Counted from the first letter of the stretch, positions 28,728-37,200 are shown. The stretch is 64,000 nt of DNA from Gaiellasilicea sp963761905 (GCA_963761905.1 CAVXIQ010000006.1:372001-436000), one strand, 5' to 3'. A program made the numbers and translations. Notes: a model not told the origin generated them from the letters alone.

Positions 28728-28955
28728 CTAGATCCCGAATCCGACCCGCGACTCGCGGGCGTAGCGCTTGACCCAGACGATCCGGCGGAGCGCGATCGTG
28801 TAGCGGCCGTCGCTCGCATCGAGCACGTACGTCTCGTCGTTCCCGGTTGCCAGCACGCGCTCCAGCTCGTCGGCGCCGGCGCTCGTGACGACGGCCCCCA
28901 TGATCTGGCCACCGTCGAAGGCGAGCTCGAGTCGAACGGAATCGGCGTCAGCCAA
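28728..28955 (-). CDS. Small protein, unknown, TTG start
   Basis: About 75 residues, likely all-beta (SVRLELAFDGGQIMGAVV, ETYVLDASDGRYTIALRRIVW). The TTG at 28955 is preceded at 6 bases by a strong GGAGGTGG and overlaps the stop of the upstream epimerase gene (TTGGCTGA), which fixes the start. Alternating strands with a central glycine turn resemble an Sm-like or PRC-like fold, but I cannot assign a family. It lies between the epimerase and the sigma factor in one operon. Confidence 0.55.
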   Translation of the reverse strand: MADADSVRLELAFDGGQIMGAVVTSAGADELERVLATGNDETYVLDASDGRYTIALRRIVWVKRYARESRVGFGI

Positions 28956-29352
28956 TGGAAACCACCTCCGTGAGGACACCGTGGACGGCGTCGGGATGGA
29001 CGAATGCGACCTGGAGCCCGAAGAGCCCCTGGTGCGGCGTCGCGTCGATCAGTTGCGCGCCGGAGTCGTCGAGCTCTCCCAGCGCGACCTCCACATCGGC
29101 GACTTCGTAGGCGACGTGGTGCATTCCGGGGCCGCGCTTCGCGAGGAAGCGACCGACGGGGGTGTCGTCGCCGAGCGGCGAGACGAGCTCGACCCGCCCC
29201 GTACCGACAAGGACGGCCGCCGCCTCGACTCCTTGATCCGGAACTGTGGCGCGATGCTCGAGCCGGCCGCCGAAGAGCTCGACATACGTGCTGAGGGCCT
29301 CGTCGAGATCGTGCACCGCGACGCCGAGATGGTGGATACCGCGGGCCTGCAC
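28948..29352 (-). CDS. mce: Methylmalonyl-CoA epimerase
   Basis: 134-residue glyoxalase-fold enzyme that interconverts the 2R and 2S forms of methylmalonyl-CoA, linking propionyl-CoA carboxylation to the B12-dependent mutase. Both half-domains show the metal histidines and glutamates: IHHLGVAVHDLDEALSTY, VELVSPLGDDTPVGRFL, GPGMHHVAYEV and a C-terminal GVLTEVVS. Start is the GTG at 29352. Downstream of the FtsH-like gene by 20 bases. Confidence 0.88.
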   Translation of the reverse strand: MQARGIHHLGVAVHDLDEALSTYVELFGGRLEHRATVPDQGVEAAAVLVGTGRVELVSPLGDDTPVGRFLAKRGPGMHHVAYEVADVEVALGELDDSGAQLIDATPHQGLFGLQVAFVHPDAVHGVLTEVVSIG

Positions 29353-29372
29353 GCGGCCGATCCTAGTCGCTC

Positions 29373-30878
29373 CTACGGGAGAACCCTCACGGTGCCCATC
29401 GTCTCGGAGGCGCGCGACTCGGGCTCGAGCTCGTGCAGCAGCTCGCGGAGCTCGTGGCGGTCGAGCGTCTCCTTCTCGAGCAACGCCGCCGCGAGCCGGT
29501 CGAGGGTCCGGCGGTGCTTGGAGAGCAGCCGCTGCGCCTCCTCGTAGGCCTCGTCGGTGAGCCGGGCCTGCTCGGAGTCGCGCATCCGCTTCGTCTCCTC
29601 CGAGAGCGCGTAGTTGTCGGCGCGCATCGTCCGGGCCGAGGCGAGCGAGGACATTCCGTAGTCGAACACCATCGCCCGCGCGATCTCCGTCACCTTCTCG
29701 AGATCGGAGGCGGCGCCGTTCGTGACACGGCCGAAGACGAGCTGCTCCGCCGCGCGGCCGCCGAGCGCGATCTTCATGACGTCGAGCAGCTCCTCGCGCG
29801 TGTGCAGGTAGCGATCCTCCGTCGGCAGGTAGTAGGCGTAGCCGAGCGCGTCGCCACGCGCGACGATCGTCACCTTCTGGATCGGGAGCAGGTCGCCCAT
29901 CAGGTGCGCGACGAGGACGTGACCGGCTTCGTGGAAGGCGAGGATCCGCTTCTCCTTGTCGGAGACGACACGGCGCTGCTGGAGACCGGCCACGACCCGC
30001 TCCATCGCGCCCTCGAAATCGGCAAGCTCGATCGTCTCCGCCTCGCGACGGCCGGCGAAGATCGCGGCCTCGTTGCAGATGTTGGCGAGCTCGGCGCCCG
30101 TGAGCCCGGCGGTCTGGCGCGCGACGACGGTCAGGTCGACTCCGGCGGCGAGCGGCTTGCCCCGCGTGTGCACCGCCAGGATCTCCTGGCGGCCGGTGAG
30201 GTCGGGCGGCGAGACGAGCACCTGGCGATCGAAGCGGCCAGGGCGTCGCAGCGCCGGATCGAGGTCCTGGAGGCGGTTCGAGGCGCCCATCACGACGACC
30301 TGCGCCGACTCGTCGAAGCCGTCGAGCTCGACGAGGAGCTGGTTCAGGGTCTGATCGTGCTCGCGGTTGAAGCCGTTGCCGCCGCGGGCCGCGCCGACCG
30401 CGTCGAGCTCGTCGATGAAGATGATCGCGGGCGCGTTCTTGCGCGCCTCCTGGAAGAGCTTGCGGATTCGCGAGGCGCCGACGCCGGCGAACATCTCCAC
30501 GAACGCGGAGGCGCTCTGGGAGTAGAACTTCGCGCCGGACTCGTGGGCGACGGCCTTTGCGAGCAACGTCTTGCCGGTGCCGGGCGGCCCGTAGAGGAGC
30601 ATTCCCTTGGGCACCCGCGCGCCGAGCCGCTGGAAGCGCTTCGGGTACTTGAGGAAGTCGACCACCTCCTGCAGCTCCGCCTTCGCCTCCTCGACGCCGG
30701 CCACGTCGGCCCACGTCACGGACGAGCTCGAGTCGGAGACGATCGCCTGCGTCTTCACGCGCGGCATGTACTGGAGCGAGCGCCAGATCAGGTAGATCAG
30801 GAGGCCGAAGAAGATCAGCGGCAACCAGGTCAACGCGGCGGAGCCGAGGGCGTTGAGCATCTCCCCGAGGTTCGGCAT
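29373..30878 (-). CDS. ftsH: FtsH-like ATP-dependent zinc metalloprotease, short form
   Basis: 501 residues. One N-terminal membrane helix (about 16-34), an AAA+ module with Walker A GPPGTGKT (97-104), Walker B IIFIDELDA (152-160) and the SRH RRPGRFDR, then an M41 peptidase domain with HEAGH (316-320) and the third ligand region NGAASDLEKVTEIA. Typical FtsH has about 640 residues, two membrane helices and a periplasmic domain; these are absent here, leaving the catalytic parts facing the cytoplasm. It is probably a second, specialised FtsH rather than the housekeeping copy; that is inference. Confidence 0.9.
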   Translation of the reverse strand: MPNLGEMLNALGSAALTWLPLIFFGLLIYLIWRSLQYMPRVKTQAIVSDSSSSVTWADVAGVEEAKAELQEVVDFLKYPKRFQRLGARVPKGMLLYGPPGTGKTLLAKAVAHESGAKFYSQSASAFVEMFAGVGASRIRKLFQEARKNAPAIIFIDELDAVGAARGGNGFNREHDQTLNQLLVELDGFDESAQVVVMGASNRLQDLDPALRRPGRFDRQVLVSPPDLTGRQEILAVHTRGKPLAAGVDLTVVARQTAGLTGAELANICNEAAIFAGRREAETIELADFEGAMERVVAGLQQRRVVSDKEKRILAFHEAGHVLVAHLMGDLLPIQKVTIVARGDALGYAYYLPTEDRYLHTREELLDVMKIALGGRAAEQLVFGRVTNGAASDLEKVTEIARAMVFDYGMSSLASARTMRADNYALSEETKRMRDSEQARLTDEAYEEAQRLLSKHRRTLDRLAAALLEKETLDRHELRELLHELEPESRASETMGTVRVLP

Positions 30879-30899
30879 CGGTTCTCTATCGGCAGACCC

Positions 30900-31442
30900 T
30901 CACGAAGCTTGAAGGACTGCGACGATCGCAGCCTCGTGCGGTGAGAGCTGGAGCTCGATCGCGGCGAGACGCGGGTGGCGGAGCCAGAGCTCGCGAACGG
31001 GATCCGGCCCGGGGCGGCCGGGCGTGAGGTTGTCGAGGACGAGCGTGCCGCCCGGCGCGAGCAGGTCGAGCACGGCCGGGTTTGTCTTCGTCGACTGGCC
31101 GCCACCGTCGGCGAAGAGGAGGTCGAACGGCGCTTCCGATGCGAGCTCGTCGGCCCAGTCGCCCTGGAGGACGCGGGCGTGCTCGTCGGCGGCGAGGAGA
31201 CCTGTGGCCGCTGCCGCGCGGCCAGGGTCGAGCTCGACGGTGAGGAACGGCGTCTCGGGTGGGAGCGCGGAGAGGATCCAGGCGGCGCCCACGCCGCAGC
31301 CCGTGCCGATCTCGGCGACGCGCGAGCGGCCGCGCTGCGCCGCGAGCACCTGCAGCAATCGGCCGGCCTCGTCGCTGCACGACCTCTCGAAGCCGCTCCG
31401 CTCGGCGAGCGCGAGGGCTCGCTGGACGAGCGGGGGGAGCAC
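30900..31442 (-). CDS. O-methyltransferase-like SAM-dependent methyltransferase
   Basis: 180 residues, class I methyltransferase fold. The SAM-binding motif is VAEIGTGCGVGAAWI, followed by FLTVELDPG, LQGDWADEL and DLLFADGGG, with a late TLVLDNLTPG. The arrangement resembles the caffeoyl-CoA/catechol O-methyltransferase type, in which the VLDN residue pair binds a metal. Substrate unknown. GTG start at 31442. It is the first gene of the ftsH-mce-sigma-ychF operon. Confidence 0.78.
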   Translation of the reverse strand: MLPPLVQRALALAERSGFERSCSDEAGRLLQVLAAQRGRSRVAEIGTGCGVGAAWILSALPPETPFLTVELDPGRAAAATGLLAADEHARVLQGDWADELASEAPFDLLFADGGGQSTKTNPAVLDLLAPGGTLVLDNLTPGRPGPDPVRELWLRHPRLAAIELQLSPHEAAIVAVLQAS

Positions 31443-31459
31443 GCTGCAAGACTAACGCC

Positions 31460-31548
31460 GTGTCCGAGCCGCTTCCGCTGCCGCCCGCTGGTCGCCGGGC
31501 GCATCGGTGGGGTGTGGCGCGTCGACTACGCTGCCCGCTTCGAGGACG
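31460..31548 (+). pseudogene. N-terminal fragment of an isochorismatase/nicotinamidase-like hydrolase
   Basis: About 30 codons. GTG 31460 begins VSEPLPLPP; after one extra base near 31486 the other frame continues LVAGRIGGVWRVDYAARFEDA. This is the kind of N-terminal extension (a proline-rich start, then GxVWRVxY) I associate with actinobacterial isochorismatase-family cysteine hydrolases, before their catalytic aspartate. Nothing recognisable follows; the downstream 260 bases carry no hydrolase sequence. Either the gene was cut by insertion of the following accessory genes or two sequences were misjoined. Identification rests on memory of a short segment and is tentative. Confidence 0.35.
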
Positions 31549-31810
31549 CGCACGTCGTCCGCTCGTTGCAGCCGTTGGCCGAATGCCCGGCTCCGTCGGC
31601 GAAGCGCTTCGTGGCTAGCCTGCCCGAACCTGAAGGGGATCTCGAGGGCAAAGGACGCTGGCCCAGGCAAGCGTGGTGCCGCAGCAAAGCGTCGTTCGGT
31701 AGCAAGCGTCCGCGCTCCGACTGACTCCGGACTGTTTGCACTCGGAAGTGCGTTGAAAGGCTTGTCCAAGACGAGCATTGCCCACGAGCATGCAACCGCG
31801 GAGGCCAAAG

Positions 31811-32215
31811 ATGACCATGCTGAACGAGAATCAAGCGAAGCTCTTCACCGACCGCAACTGGGGCGTGATCGCCACGATTCGCGAAGACGGATCACCCCAA
31901 GCCACGCCCGTCTGGATCGACTACGACGGCGAGAACGTGCTCGTCAACAGCGCTCTCGGAAGGACGAAAGTGAAGAACATCGAGCGCGATCCGCGAGCGA
32001 CCGTCACTGTCCTGCCCGCCGAAAACCAGCAGTCCGGCTACGTCATGGTGAGCGGCAGCGCCACCATCGTGGAGGAGGGCGCGCTCGAGCACATCAACCT
32101 GCTCGCCAAGAAATACCTAGGCGCGGACAAGTACCCCTACCTCGGCCCAGGCGAGAAGCGCGTGATCATCCAAATCCATCCCGAGCGCATCGACGGCTAC
32201 GGCGCAGGCGGCTAG
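31811..32215 (+). CDS. PPOX-class, probably F420-dependent oxidoreductase
   Basis: 134 residues, split-barrel flavin/F420-binding fold of the pyridoxamine-oxidase-like family. Landmarks are RNWGVIATIREDGSPQATPVW read as GVIATIREDGSPQATPVW, the IDYDGENVLVNSALGRTKVK strand pair, and RDPRATVTVLP. The compact size and TPVW/GRTKVKNI pattern fit Rv1155-type F420-dependent reductases. The ATG at 31811 has GGAGG 8 bases upstream. GC and codon choice are visibly lower than in flanking operons. A small hairpin follows the stop. Confidence 0.82.
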   Translation: MTMLNENQAKLFTDRNWGVIATIREDGSPQATPVWIDYDGENVLVNSALGRTKVKNIERDPRATVTVLPAENQQSGYVMVSGSATIVEEGALEHINLLAKKYLGADKYPYLGPGEKRVIIQIHPERIDGYGAGG

Positions 32216-32223
32216 AGCCCGAC

Positions 32224-32243
32224 CCGAGACGGTCGTGTCTCGG
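32224..32243 (+). terminator. Hairpin after PPOX gene
   Basis: A 7-base-pair perfect stem (CCGAGAC and GTCTCGG) with a 6-base loop starts 9 bases after the stop codon. There is no U tract after it, as is usual in very GC-rich actinobacteria, so its terminator role is inferred from position. Confidence 0.4.
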
Positions 32244-32341
32244 CGGATCACCCCATCTCTTCAGGCGTCATTCCAGAACACCGGCCAACGAGCGCGCCAA
32301 GCTCCGGTGACCGCCTAACCCGATCGTCTACTGTCGCTTCT

Positions 32342-33346
32342 GTGGCGGTGAGGCTCTGCCTCGTGGTCGTCCTGGCGTTGAGCGGCTGCGCCGGCGGAGG
32401 CGAAGAACAGCAGGCGCGCCCTCAGACGTCTTCGTCGAGCGACCGTGCCTCGGCTCGGCCGATCGTCGTCGACACCGATCTCGGGGCCGACGACATCATT
32501 GCTCTCGCACTTCTCCTTCGCTCGCCGGCCGTCGATGTCCGGGCGATCACGGTCTCCGGGACGGGTCTCGTGCGATGCCCGGTCGGCGCACGGCTCGTGC
32601 GGGGCATGCTCGTCGACCTGCGAGTTCGCGACCGCCCTGTCGGCTGCGGCCGAAGCAAAGCCGGGCGGGACGGCCTCGCCTTCCCGGAGCATTGGCGCGA
32701 AGCCTCCGACACGTTCTACGGCTTGCAGATGCCGCCGCCGATCATCGACAACGGCACAACGCCGGATGCCGCGCGGGTGCTGAACGCTGCCATCTCGTCG
32801 AGCCCCACCAAGGTCACAGTGATCGCTCTCGGTCCCTGGACGAACCTCGAAGACTTACTCGGCAAGCACCCTCGAACGGTGCCGCGGATCGCGGGCATTC
32901 ACGCAATGGCCGGCGCGATCGACGTCCCCGGGAATGGGCCGGACGACGCTGAATGGAACGTGCGCGCCGACCCTTCTGCTTTCAAAGCCGTCCTGCGCTC
33001 GGTCTCGACCACGCTCATCCCGCTCGACGCAACGAACACCGTTCCACTCGACCCGGCCTTCTTCGATCGGCTATCAGCCGACACGTCAGCGCCAGCCGCC
33101 AGCCTCGCATGGCGTCTCATCGACAAGAACCGCTTCCTCCTGACGAGTGGGCAGTCCCTCTGGGACGAGCTCGCGGCGATCACCTTCGTCGAGCCGACGC
33201 TCCTAGACGTTCAGTCGGTTCAGATCCGCGTTGGCGCGAGCGGCCAGATCACGCCTTCGTCGTCCGGGCGGGAGATCAAGGCGGCAGTCGCCGTCGACGG
33301 CTCTGCGGCCACGACCGCAATCCTGAACGCGCTGCGCGGCACCTGA
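32342..33346 (+). CDS. Lipoprotein nucleoside hydrolase
   Basis: 334 residues. A lipoprotein signal ending LALSGC (C16) and a low-complexity linker precede an inosine-uridine nucleoside hydrolase domain. The calcium-binding start motif VVDTDLGADDIIAL (42-55) is complete in its aspartates; later VTVIALGPWTNLEDLL and the PDDAEWNVRADPSAF segment (usual AEFNxxxDPxAA) match the family. The signal suggests cleavage of nucleosides outside the membrane to salvage ribose and bases. The usual late catalytic histidine is not obvious. Lower GC than neighbours. Confidence 0.82.
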   Translation: MAVRLCLVVVLALSGCAGGGEEQQARPQTSSSSDRASARPIVVDTDLGADDIIALALLLRSPAVDVRAITVSGTGLVRCPVGARLVRGMLVDLRVRDRPVGCGRSKAGRDGLAFPEHWREASDTFYGLQMPPPIIDNGTTPDAARVLNAAISSSPTKVTVIALGPWTNLEDLLGKHPRTVPRIAGIHAMAGAIDVPGNGPDDAEWNVRADPSAFKAVLRSVSTTLIPLDATNTVPLDPAFFDRLSADTSAPAASLAWRLIDKNRFLLTSGQSLWDELAAITFVEPTLLDVQSVQIRVGASGQITPSSSGREIKAAVAVDGSAATTAILNALRGT

Positions 33347-33419
33347 GCGGCAGAGCCCAAATAGCCAGGGAAACTCCCCACACCAACCGAGGCGACAGAG
33401 GTCGCGATAGTGTCCGCTG

Positions 33420-34391
33420 GTGATCGTCGCCGTCAGCGTCGATATGGAGGGGGCGTCGCAGCTCCGGGACGTGCGCGAGATCTGGGGATGCCTGCCGGAG
33501 TATTGGCAGACAGGGAAGCCGCGGCTCGAAGCGGACGTTCGGGCCGTGTGCGAAGGGCTGCTGGCCGGCGGTGCCGCGGAGTTGGTCGTGATCGACAATC
33601 ACGGCGGCAATACCGTGAACGTGTCGCCTGAGGCACTGCCGCCGGGGGCGCGGCTCGAGACGTGGCGGGATTTCGATCTGCGGAGCCACGCAGTGGATGC
33701 GGTGTTCCAGGTCGGCTACCACGCGCGTGGCGGTGTCGAAGGATTCCTGTCTCACACCTATGTTCCCGGGCTGCGGTTTCGGGTGGACGGGGAGCTGATC
33801 TCGGAGAGCCACTGCCGCGCGTGGGCGTCGGGAGTCCTGCTTCTCGGCATCACCGGCAACGATCTCCACCAGCAAACGCTCGGGTCTCTCTCGGCGACGC
33901 CGTATCTCGTTGTGCAGAAGTCGCTCGGCCGCAGCACGATGCAGCCACTCTGGAACGCTGACGAGGGTCTGACGGCGATCCGCGAGTTCGCCGAGCGATG
34001 CATGCAGAATGCCGGCACCGCGACGCCGGTTCGCGCGCCAAGCGACGCGCATTTCGAGGCAAGCCTGCCGAACGGGCACGACGTCGTCGACCAGATGGCT
34101 GCTGCGGGTTGGGCTCGCACCGGCGACGTCACGTTCGGGTTGCAGCTCGAGACGTGGGCGGACGCACGAGAGCCGATCGCGACCGCAATGAATGCGGCCC
34201 TCGACCCGTTCATCACCTACTGGCTCGGCGGTTTCGACAGCGCCGAGCACGCGGCTGAGGCCGACCAGGAACGCGTCGCGCAGTGGCGGTTGATCTTCGA
34301 CGCGTGGGCGGAGGAGTCCCAACCGGAGTGGTGGGAGGAGCGCGCTGACCCGCTCCCACCAGGCATCGCCCAGGCACTCCCCGCTCACTAG
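33420..34391 (+). CDS. M55 family D-aminopeptidase (DppA-like)
   Basis: 323 residues. The N-terminus has the SxDxEG zinc motif of D-aminopeptidase DppA (SVDMEG, S6-G11), followed by histidines in IDNHGGN (about 61) and GYHARGG (about 101) and a later glutamate in GELISES, the expected zinc ligands. The family removes N-terminal D-residues, for example from cell-wall-derived peptides. GTG start at 33420. The C-terminal 50 residues (RLIFDAWAEESQPEWWEER region) are atypical. Follows the nucleoside hydrolase in the low-GC block. Confidence 0.82.
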   Translation: MIVAVSVDMEGASQLRDVREIWGCLPEYWQTGKPRLEADVRAVCEGLLAGGAAELVVIDNHGGNTVNVSPEALPPGARLETWRDFDLRSHAVDAVFQVGYHARGGVEGFLSHTYVPGLRFRVDGELISESHCRAWASGVLLLGITGNDLHQQTLGSLSATPYLVVQKSLGRSTMQPLWNADEGLTAIREFAERCMQNAGTATPVRAPSDAHFEASLPNGHDVVDQMAAAGWARTGDVTFGLQLETWADAREPIATAMNAALDPFITYWLGGFDSAEHAAEADQERVAQWRLIFDAWAEESQPEWWEERADPLPPGIAQALPAH

Positions 34392-34412
34392 TTCCATCTG
34401 GACAGGACTAGA

Positions 34413-34859
34413 GTGGGCCGCGTGGCGCTCCGCCGGATGGACAACGTCGGCATCGTGGTGGAGTCACTCGATGCCGCTATCTCGTTCTTCGTCGAGCTGG
34501 GCCTCGAGCTCGAAGGGCGAGCCATGATCGAAGGAGACTGGTCAGGGCGCGTCACCGGACTGCGCGACCAGCGCGTCGAGATCGCAATGCTGCGGATGCC
34601 GGACGGCCACGGCAAGATCGAGCTCTCGCGATTTCTCGCGCCGCCTGTCGTCGCCGATCACCGGAACGCGCCGGTGAACGCTCTCGGGTACCTGCGGGTC
34701 ATGTTCGCCGTGGACGACCTCGACGAGACGCTCGCCCGACTCCGCAGGCACGGCGCGCAGGTCGTTGACGAAGTTGTCCAATACGAGGACGTGTATCGGC
34801 TCTGTTACGTCCGAGGCCCTGAGGGGATCCTCATCGGGCTGGCCGAGCAGATCGGCTAG
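34413..34859 (+). CDS. VOC-family (glyoxalase/bleomycin resistance-like) protein
   Basis: 148 residues with the paired beta-alpha-beta units of the VOC fold: MDNVGIVVESLDAAISFFVE at the start and LRVMFAVDDLDETLARLRRHG in the second half, ending in YVRGPEGILIGLAEQ where the last glutamate is a usual metal ligand. Substrate unknown; such single-domain proteins range from isomerases to drug-binding proteins. GTG start at 34413, 21 bases after the M55 gene. Confidence 0.8.
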   Translation: MGRVALRRMDNVGIVVESLDAAISFFVELGLELEGRAMIEGDWSGRVTGLRDQRVEIAMLRMPDGHGKIELSRFLAPPVVADHRNAPVNALGYLRVMFAVDDLDETLARLRRHGAQVVDEVVQYEDVYRLCYVRGPEGILIGLAEQIG

Positions 34860-34891
34860 CGGGTCGATCTTTCGCGACTGGAGAGTGGCCT

Positions 34892-35437
34892 ATGGTGGAC
34901 GACGTGGAGCTCACGAGTGAACGTCTCGTACTACGCCCGGCCCGCGATCACGACCTCGACTTCTACTTCGAGCTGCGCAACCGACCGGAGATCCTGGCGC
35001 TCCCCGGCCGTGAACCGCGCCCCCGGTCGGACGTCGAGCGTCAACTACGCCGGTGGCTCGAGCGGCGGCAGGAGCTGGGCTTTGGGACGTGGACAGTGTT
35101 CGACCGAACGACTGACGAGCGTCTTGGCCGAGTCGAGTTCGACCCGATCGGTCCCGGCTGGTCGGGGATCCTGCCGAACGAGATCGAGATCGGCTGCATC
35201 GTCCACCCCGCGCACTGGAACCGAGGCATCGCGACTGAGGCGACGCTGCTGGGCGTCGCGGACTGCTTCGATCGAGTCGGGCTGGATCGGCTGATCGCGT
35301 TGACGACGAGAGACAACAAGCCATCTCTGCGCGCGCTCGAGAAGCTCGGCATGCAGCGCTGTGGCGAAACGCAGCACGAAGGTGACCTCGAGACGTACGA
35401 ACTGTTCGAGCTCACGCAAACTCCTCCGCACCGGTAG
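34892..35437 (+). CDS. GNAT-family N-acetyltransferase (RimJ/RimL type)
   Basis: 181 residues. ERLVLRPARDHDLDFYFELR at the N-terminus and the acetyl-CoA site (VHPAHWNRGIATEATLLGV, with the RGIATE loop in place of QxxGxG/A) followed by LTTRDNKPSLRALEKLGM identify the RimJ/RimL-like acetyltransferases. ATG start at 34892. The C-terminus overlaps the convergent acetyltransferase gene by 26 bases. Substrate unknown. Confidence 0.85.
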   Translation: MVDDVELTSERLVLRPARDHDLDFYFELRNRPEILALPGREPRPRSDVERQLRRWLERRQELGFGTWTVFDRTTDERLGRVEFDPIGPGWSGILPNEIEIGCIVHPAHWNRGIATEATLLGVADCFDRVGLDRLIALTTRDNKPSLRALEKLGMQRCGETQHEGDLETYELFELTQTPPHR

Positions 35438-36068
35438 ATGCCCCTGGCGCGACCCCGCTCGGGGCGCCGATCTCGCGGCTCAGGATCCACGCGTGCTTGC
35501 CGACCTGCCGTCCCCTCGTGAACCCCTGTTGCTCGAACAGCTCGACGGTCGCGCTGAACAGGAACCGGCTTTGAGCCTCCCGTCCGGCGGTCGCCTCGGA
35601 AATCGCCTCGACGAGCCCGCCGCCGGCTGCGGCGATCTGGGCGAGCGCGCCTTGTAACCCGGCCCGCGCGACACCGCGGCCACGATGGCGCTTGTCGACG
35701 AAGATGCAGGCGATCCGCCAGCGCGCATGAGGGGGCGGGTCCTTCGCGTACTCACGTTGGTGCTTGAGCCCGAGCTCCTCCCGACTGCCGTACTGGCACC
35801 AGCCCTGCGCGACATCGTCCTCGTCGAAGACCAGCGCGGCATGCGCGCGACCCGCCCTGACCAGCTCCTCCTTCAGCGTGCGGGGATCGCTGACGCCGCG
35901 TTGGTACTCGACGTGATGGGCGATGCACCAGCACCCTCCGTAGACCCCGTTGTTGCGCTCGACCAGCTCCACAAAGGCGTCCCACGTGGACGCGTCGAGC
36001 GGGCGGGTCGTGTAGGAAGCCTCGGCCGGGCTTGCCCCTCCGGATGACTGTGCTGAGCGCTTGGCCAT
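35412..36068 (-). CDS. GNAT-family N-acetyltransferase
   Basis: 218 residues. A central GNAT core with IACIFVDKRHRGRGVARAGL carries the acetyl-CoA loop (RHRGRGVA), preceded by VAQGWCQYGSREEL and followed by RFLFSATVELFEQQGF. The N-terminal part contains GVYGGCWCIAHHVEY, a tryptophan/cysteine-rich motif seen in a group of uncharacterised bacterial acetyltransferases. Convergent with the preceding GNAT gene, 26 bases overlapping. Substrate unknown. Confidence 0.82.
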   Translation of the reverse strand: MAKRSAQSSGGASPAEASYTTRPLDASTWDAFVELVERNNGVYGGCWCIAHHVEYQRGVSDPRTLKEELVRAGRAHAALVFDEDDVAQGWCQYGSREELGLKHQREYAKDPPPHARWRIACIFVDKRHRGRGVARAGLQGALAQIAAAGGGLVEAISEATAGREAQSRFLFSATVELFEQQGFTRGRQVGKHAWILSREIGAPSGVAPGASTGAEEFA

Positions 36069-36089
36069 CGGCGGCTTCAGGCGCGAGAG

Positions 36090-36350
36090 CTACTTGCCGG
36101 GATACGGCACGGGCATGTCGCTGACAGGCGTGATCTCGCAGGTCGTCACGCCCGCTCCCGGCTTGAGGAACTCCTGGAGGTGGAGGATGTCGTCGGCCTC
36201 GACGACGAGGTACGTCGTGTGCTGCGGAAAGGCCAGCCAGTAGCCGATGATCTTGACGTCCTTCGAGTCACCGTCGAAGAGCGAGCGCGAGCCTCCCCGC
36301 CCGTACGGACAGTCCTGAGGCGCGTGCGACTGCGTGATGTGGAAGAGCAT
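36090..36350 (-). CDS. DUF3303-like small protein
   Basis: 86 residues. MLFHITQSHAPQDCPYG at the start and a C-terminal half VEADDILHLQEFLKPGAGVTTCEITPV (read in pieces) match my memory of DUF3303-type ferredoxin-fold proteins, related to GYD/muconolactone-isomerase-like dimeric barrels. The ATG at 36350 has GGAGG 8 bases upstream, favouring it over the ATG at 36365. It lies 21 bases downstream of the acetyltransferase stop, but upstream in direction of transcription, so the two may be co-transcribed. Confidence 0.65.
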   Translation of the reverse strand: MLFHITQSHAPQDCPYGRGGSRSLFDGDSKDVKIIGYWLAFPQHTTYLVVEADDILHLQEFLKPGAGVTTCEITPVSDMPVPYPGK

Positions 36351-36468
36351 GCAGGAGTCCTCCATCCCGTGAGGTCAGCCGCGACCGGGGCGGCATGGTG
36401 TCCGTGAGCGAAGGCAGTTTATGCGGGCGGCGCAGATCCGCACCGAGGCTTGCCGCTAGATTCCGGCG

Positions 36469-37200
36469 ATGCCAGGCGATGACGGCTACTTCGGCGAGAG
36501 CGTCGCGGCGCGCTACGACGACGACGCGGAGATGTTCGACCCGGCGGTCGTTAATCCCACCGTCGAGTTCCTGGCCGGACTCGCCGGCAACGGACGCGCG
36601 CTCGAGCTCGGGATCGGGACCGGCCGAATCGCTCTCCCGCTCGCGCGCCGGGGTGTGTCGGTGCACGGGATCGACCTCTCGAACGCCATGGTCGCGCAGC
36701 TCCGCGCCAAGCCGGGCGGTGAGGAGATCGGCGTCACGATCGGCGACTTCGCGACGACAACGGCCGACGGGACGTTCTCGCTCGCCTACCTCGTCTTCAA
36801 CACGATCATGAACCTGACGACGCAGGCGGCTCAGGTCGCGTGCTTCCGCAACGTCGCCGCGCACCTCGAGCCCGGCGGCGCCTTCGTGATCGAGGTCGGG
36901 GTCCCCGGGCTCCGGCGGCTCCCGCCCGGCGAGACCATCCACGCCTTCCACTTCAGCGAGACGCGCTGGGGGCTCGACGAGTACGACGTCGCGAACCAGG
37001 GCCTAATCTCACATCACGTCACGCTCGTCGACGAGAAGATCGAGCGCAACTCGATCCCGTTCCGCTACGTCTGGCCGGCGGAGCTGGACCTGATGGCGGA
37101 GCTCGCCGGGATGACCCTCCGCGAGCGCTGGAGCGGCTGGCAGCACGAGCCCTTCACCAGCGAGAGCGACAAGCACGTCTCGGTCTGGGAGAAGAGCTAG
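36469..37200 (+). CDS. Class I SAM-dependent methyltransferase
   Basis: 243 residues. SAM motif ALELGIGTGRIALPLARRG near residue 43, then VHGIDLSNAMVAQLRAK (acidic loop), then a hydrophobic AYLVFNTIMNL and PGGAFVIEVGVPGL. This order is the Methyltransf_25/11 type. The substrate is not readable. GC is back at the chromosomal level, so this gene probably lies outside the accessory block. The last four bases (CTAG) are shared with the stop of the convergent gene. Confidence 0.82.
   Translation: MPGDDGYFGESVAARYDDDAEMFDPAVVNPTVEFLAGLAGNGRALELGIGTGRIALPLARRGVSVHGIDLSNAMVAQLRAKPGGEEIGVTIGDFATTTADGTFSLAYLVFNTIMNLTTQAAQVACFRNVAAHLEPGGAFVIEVGVPGLRRLPPGETIHAFHFSETRWGLDEYDVANQGLISHHVTLVDEKIERNSIPFRYVWPAELDLMAELAGMTLRERWSGWQHEPFTSESDKHVSVWEKS

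Noticed and set aside
31811..36350. Prophage or integrative element
   Set aside because: No integrase, recombinase, phage structural or conjugation gene, and no tRNA or direct-repeat ends. Only composition and broken flanks suggest foreign origin.
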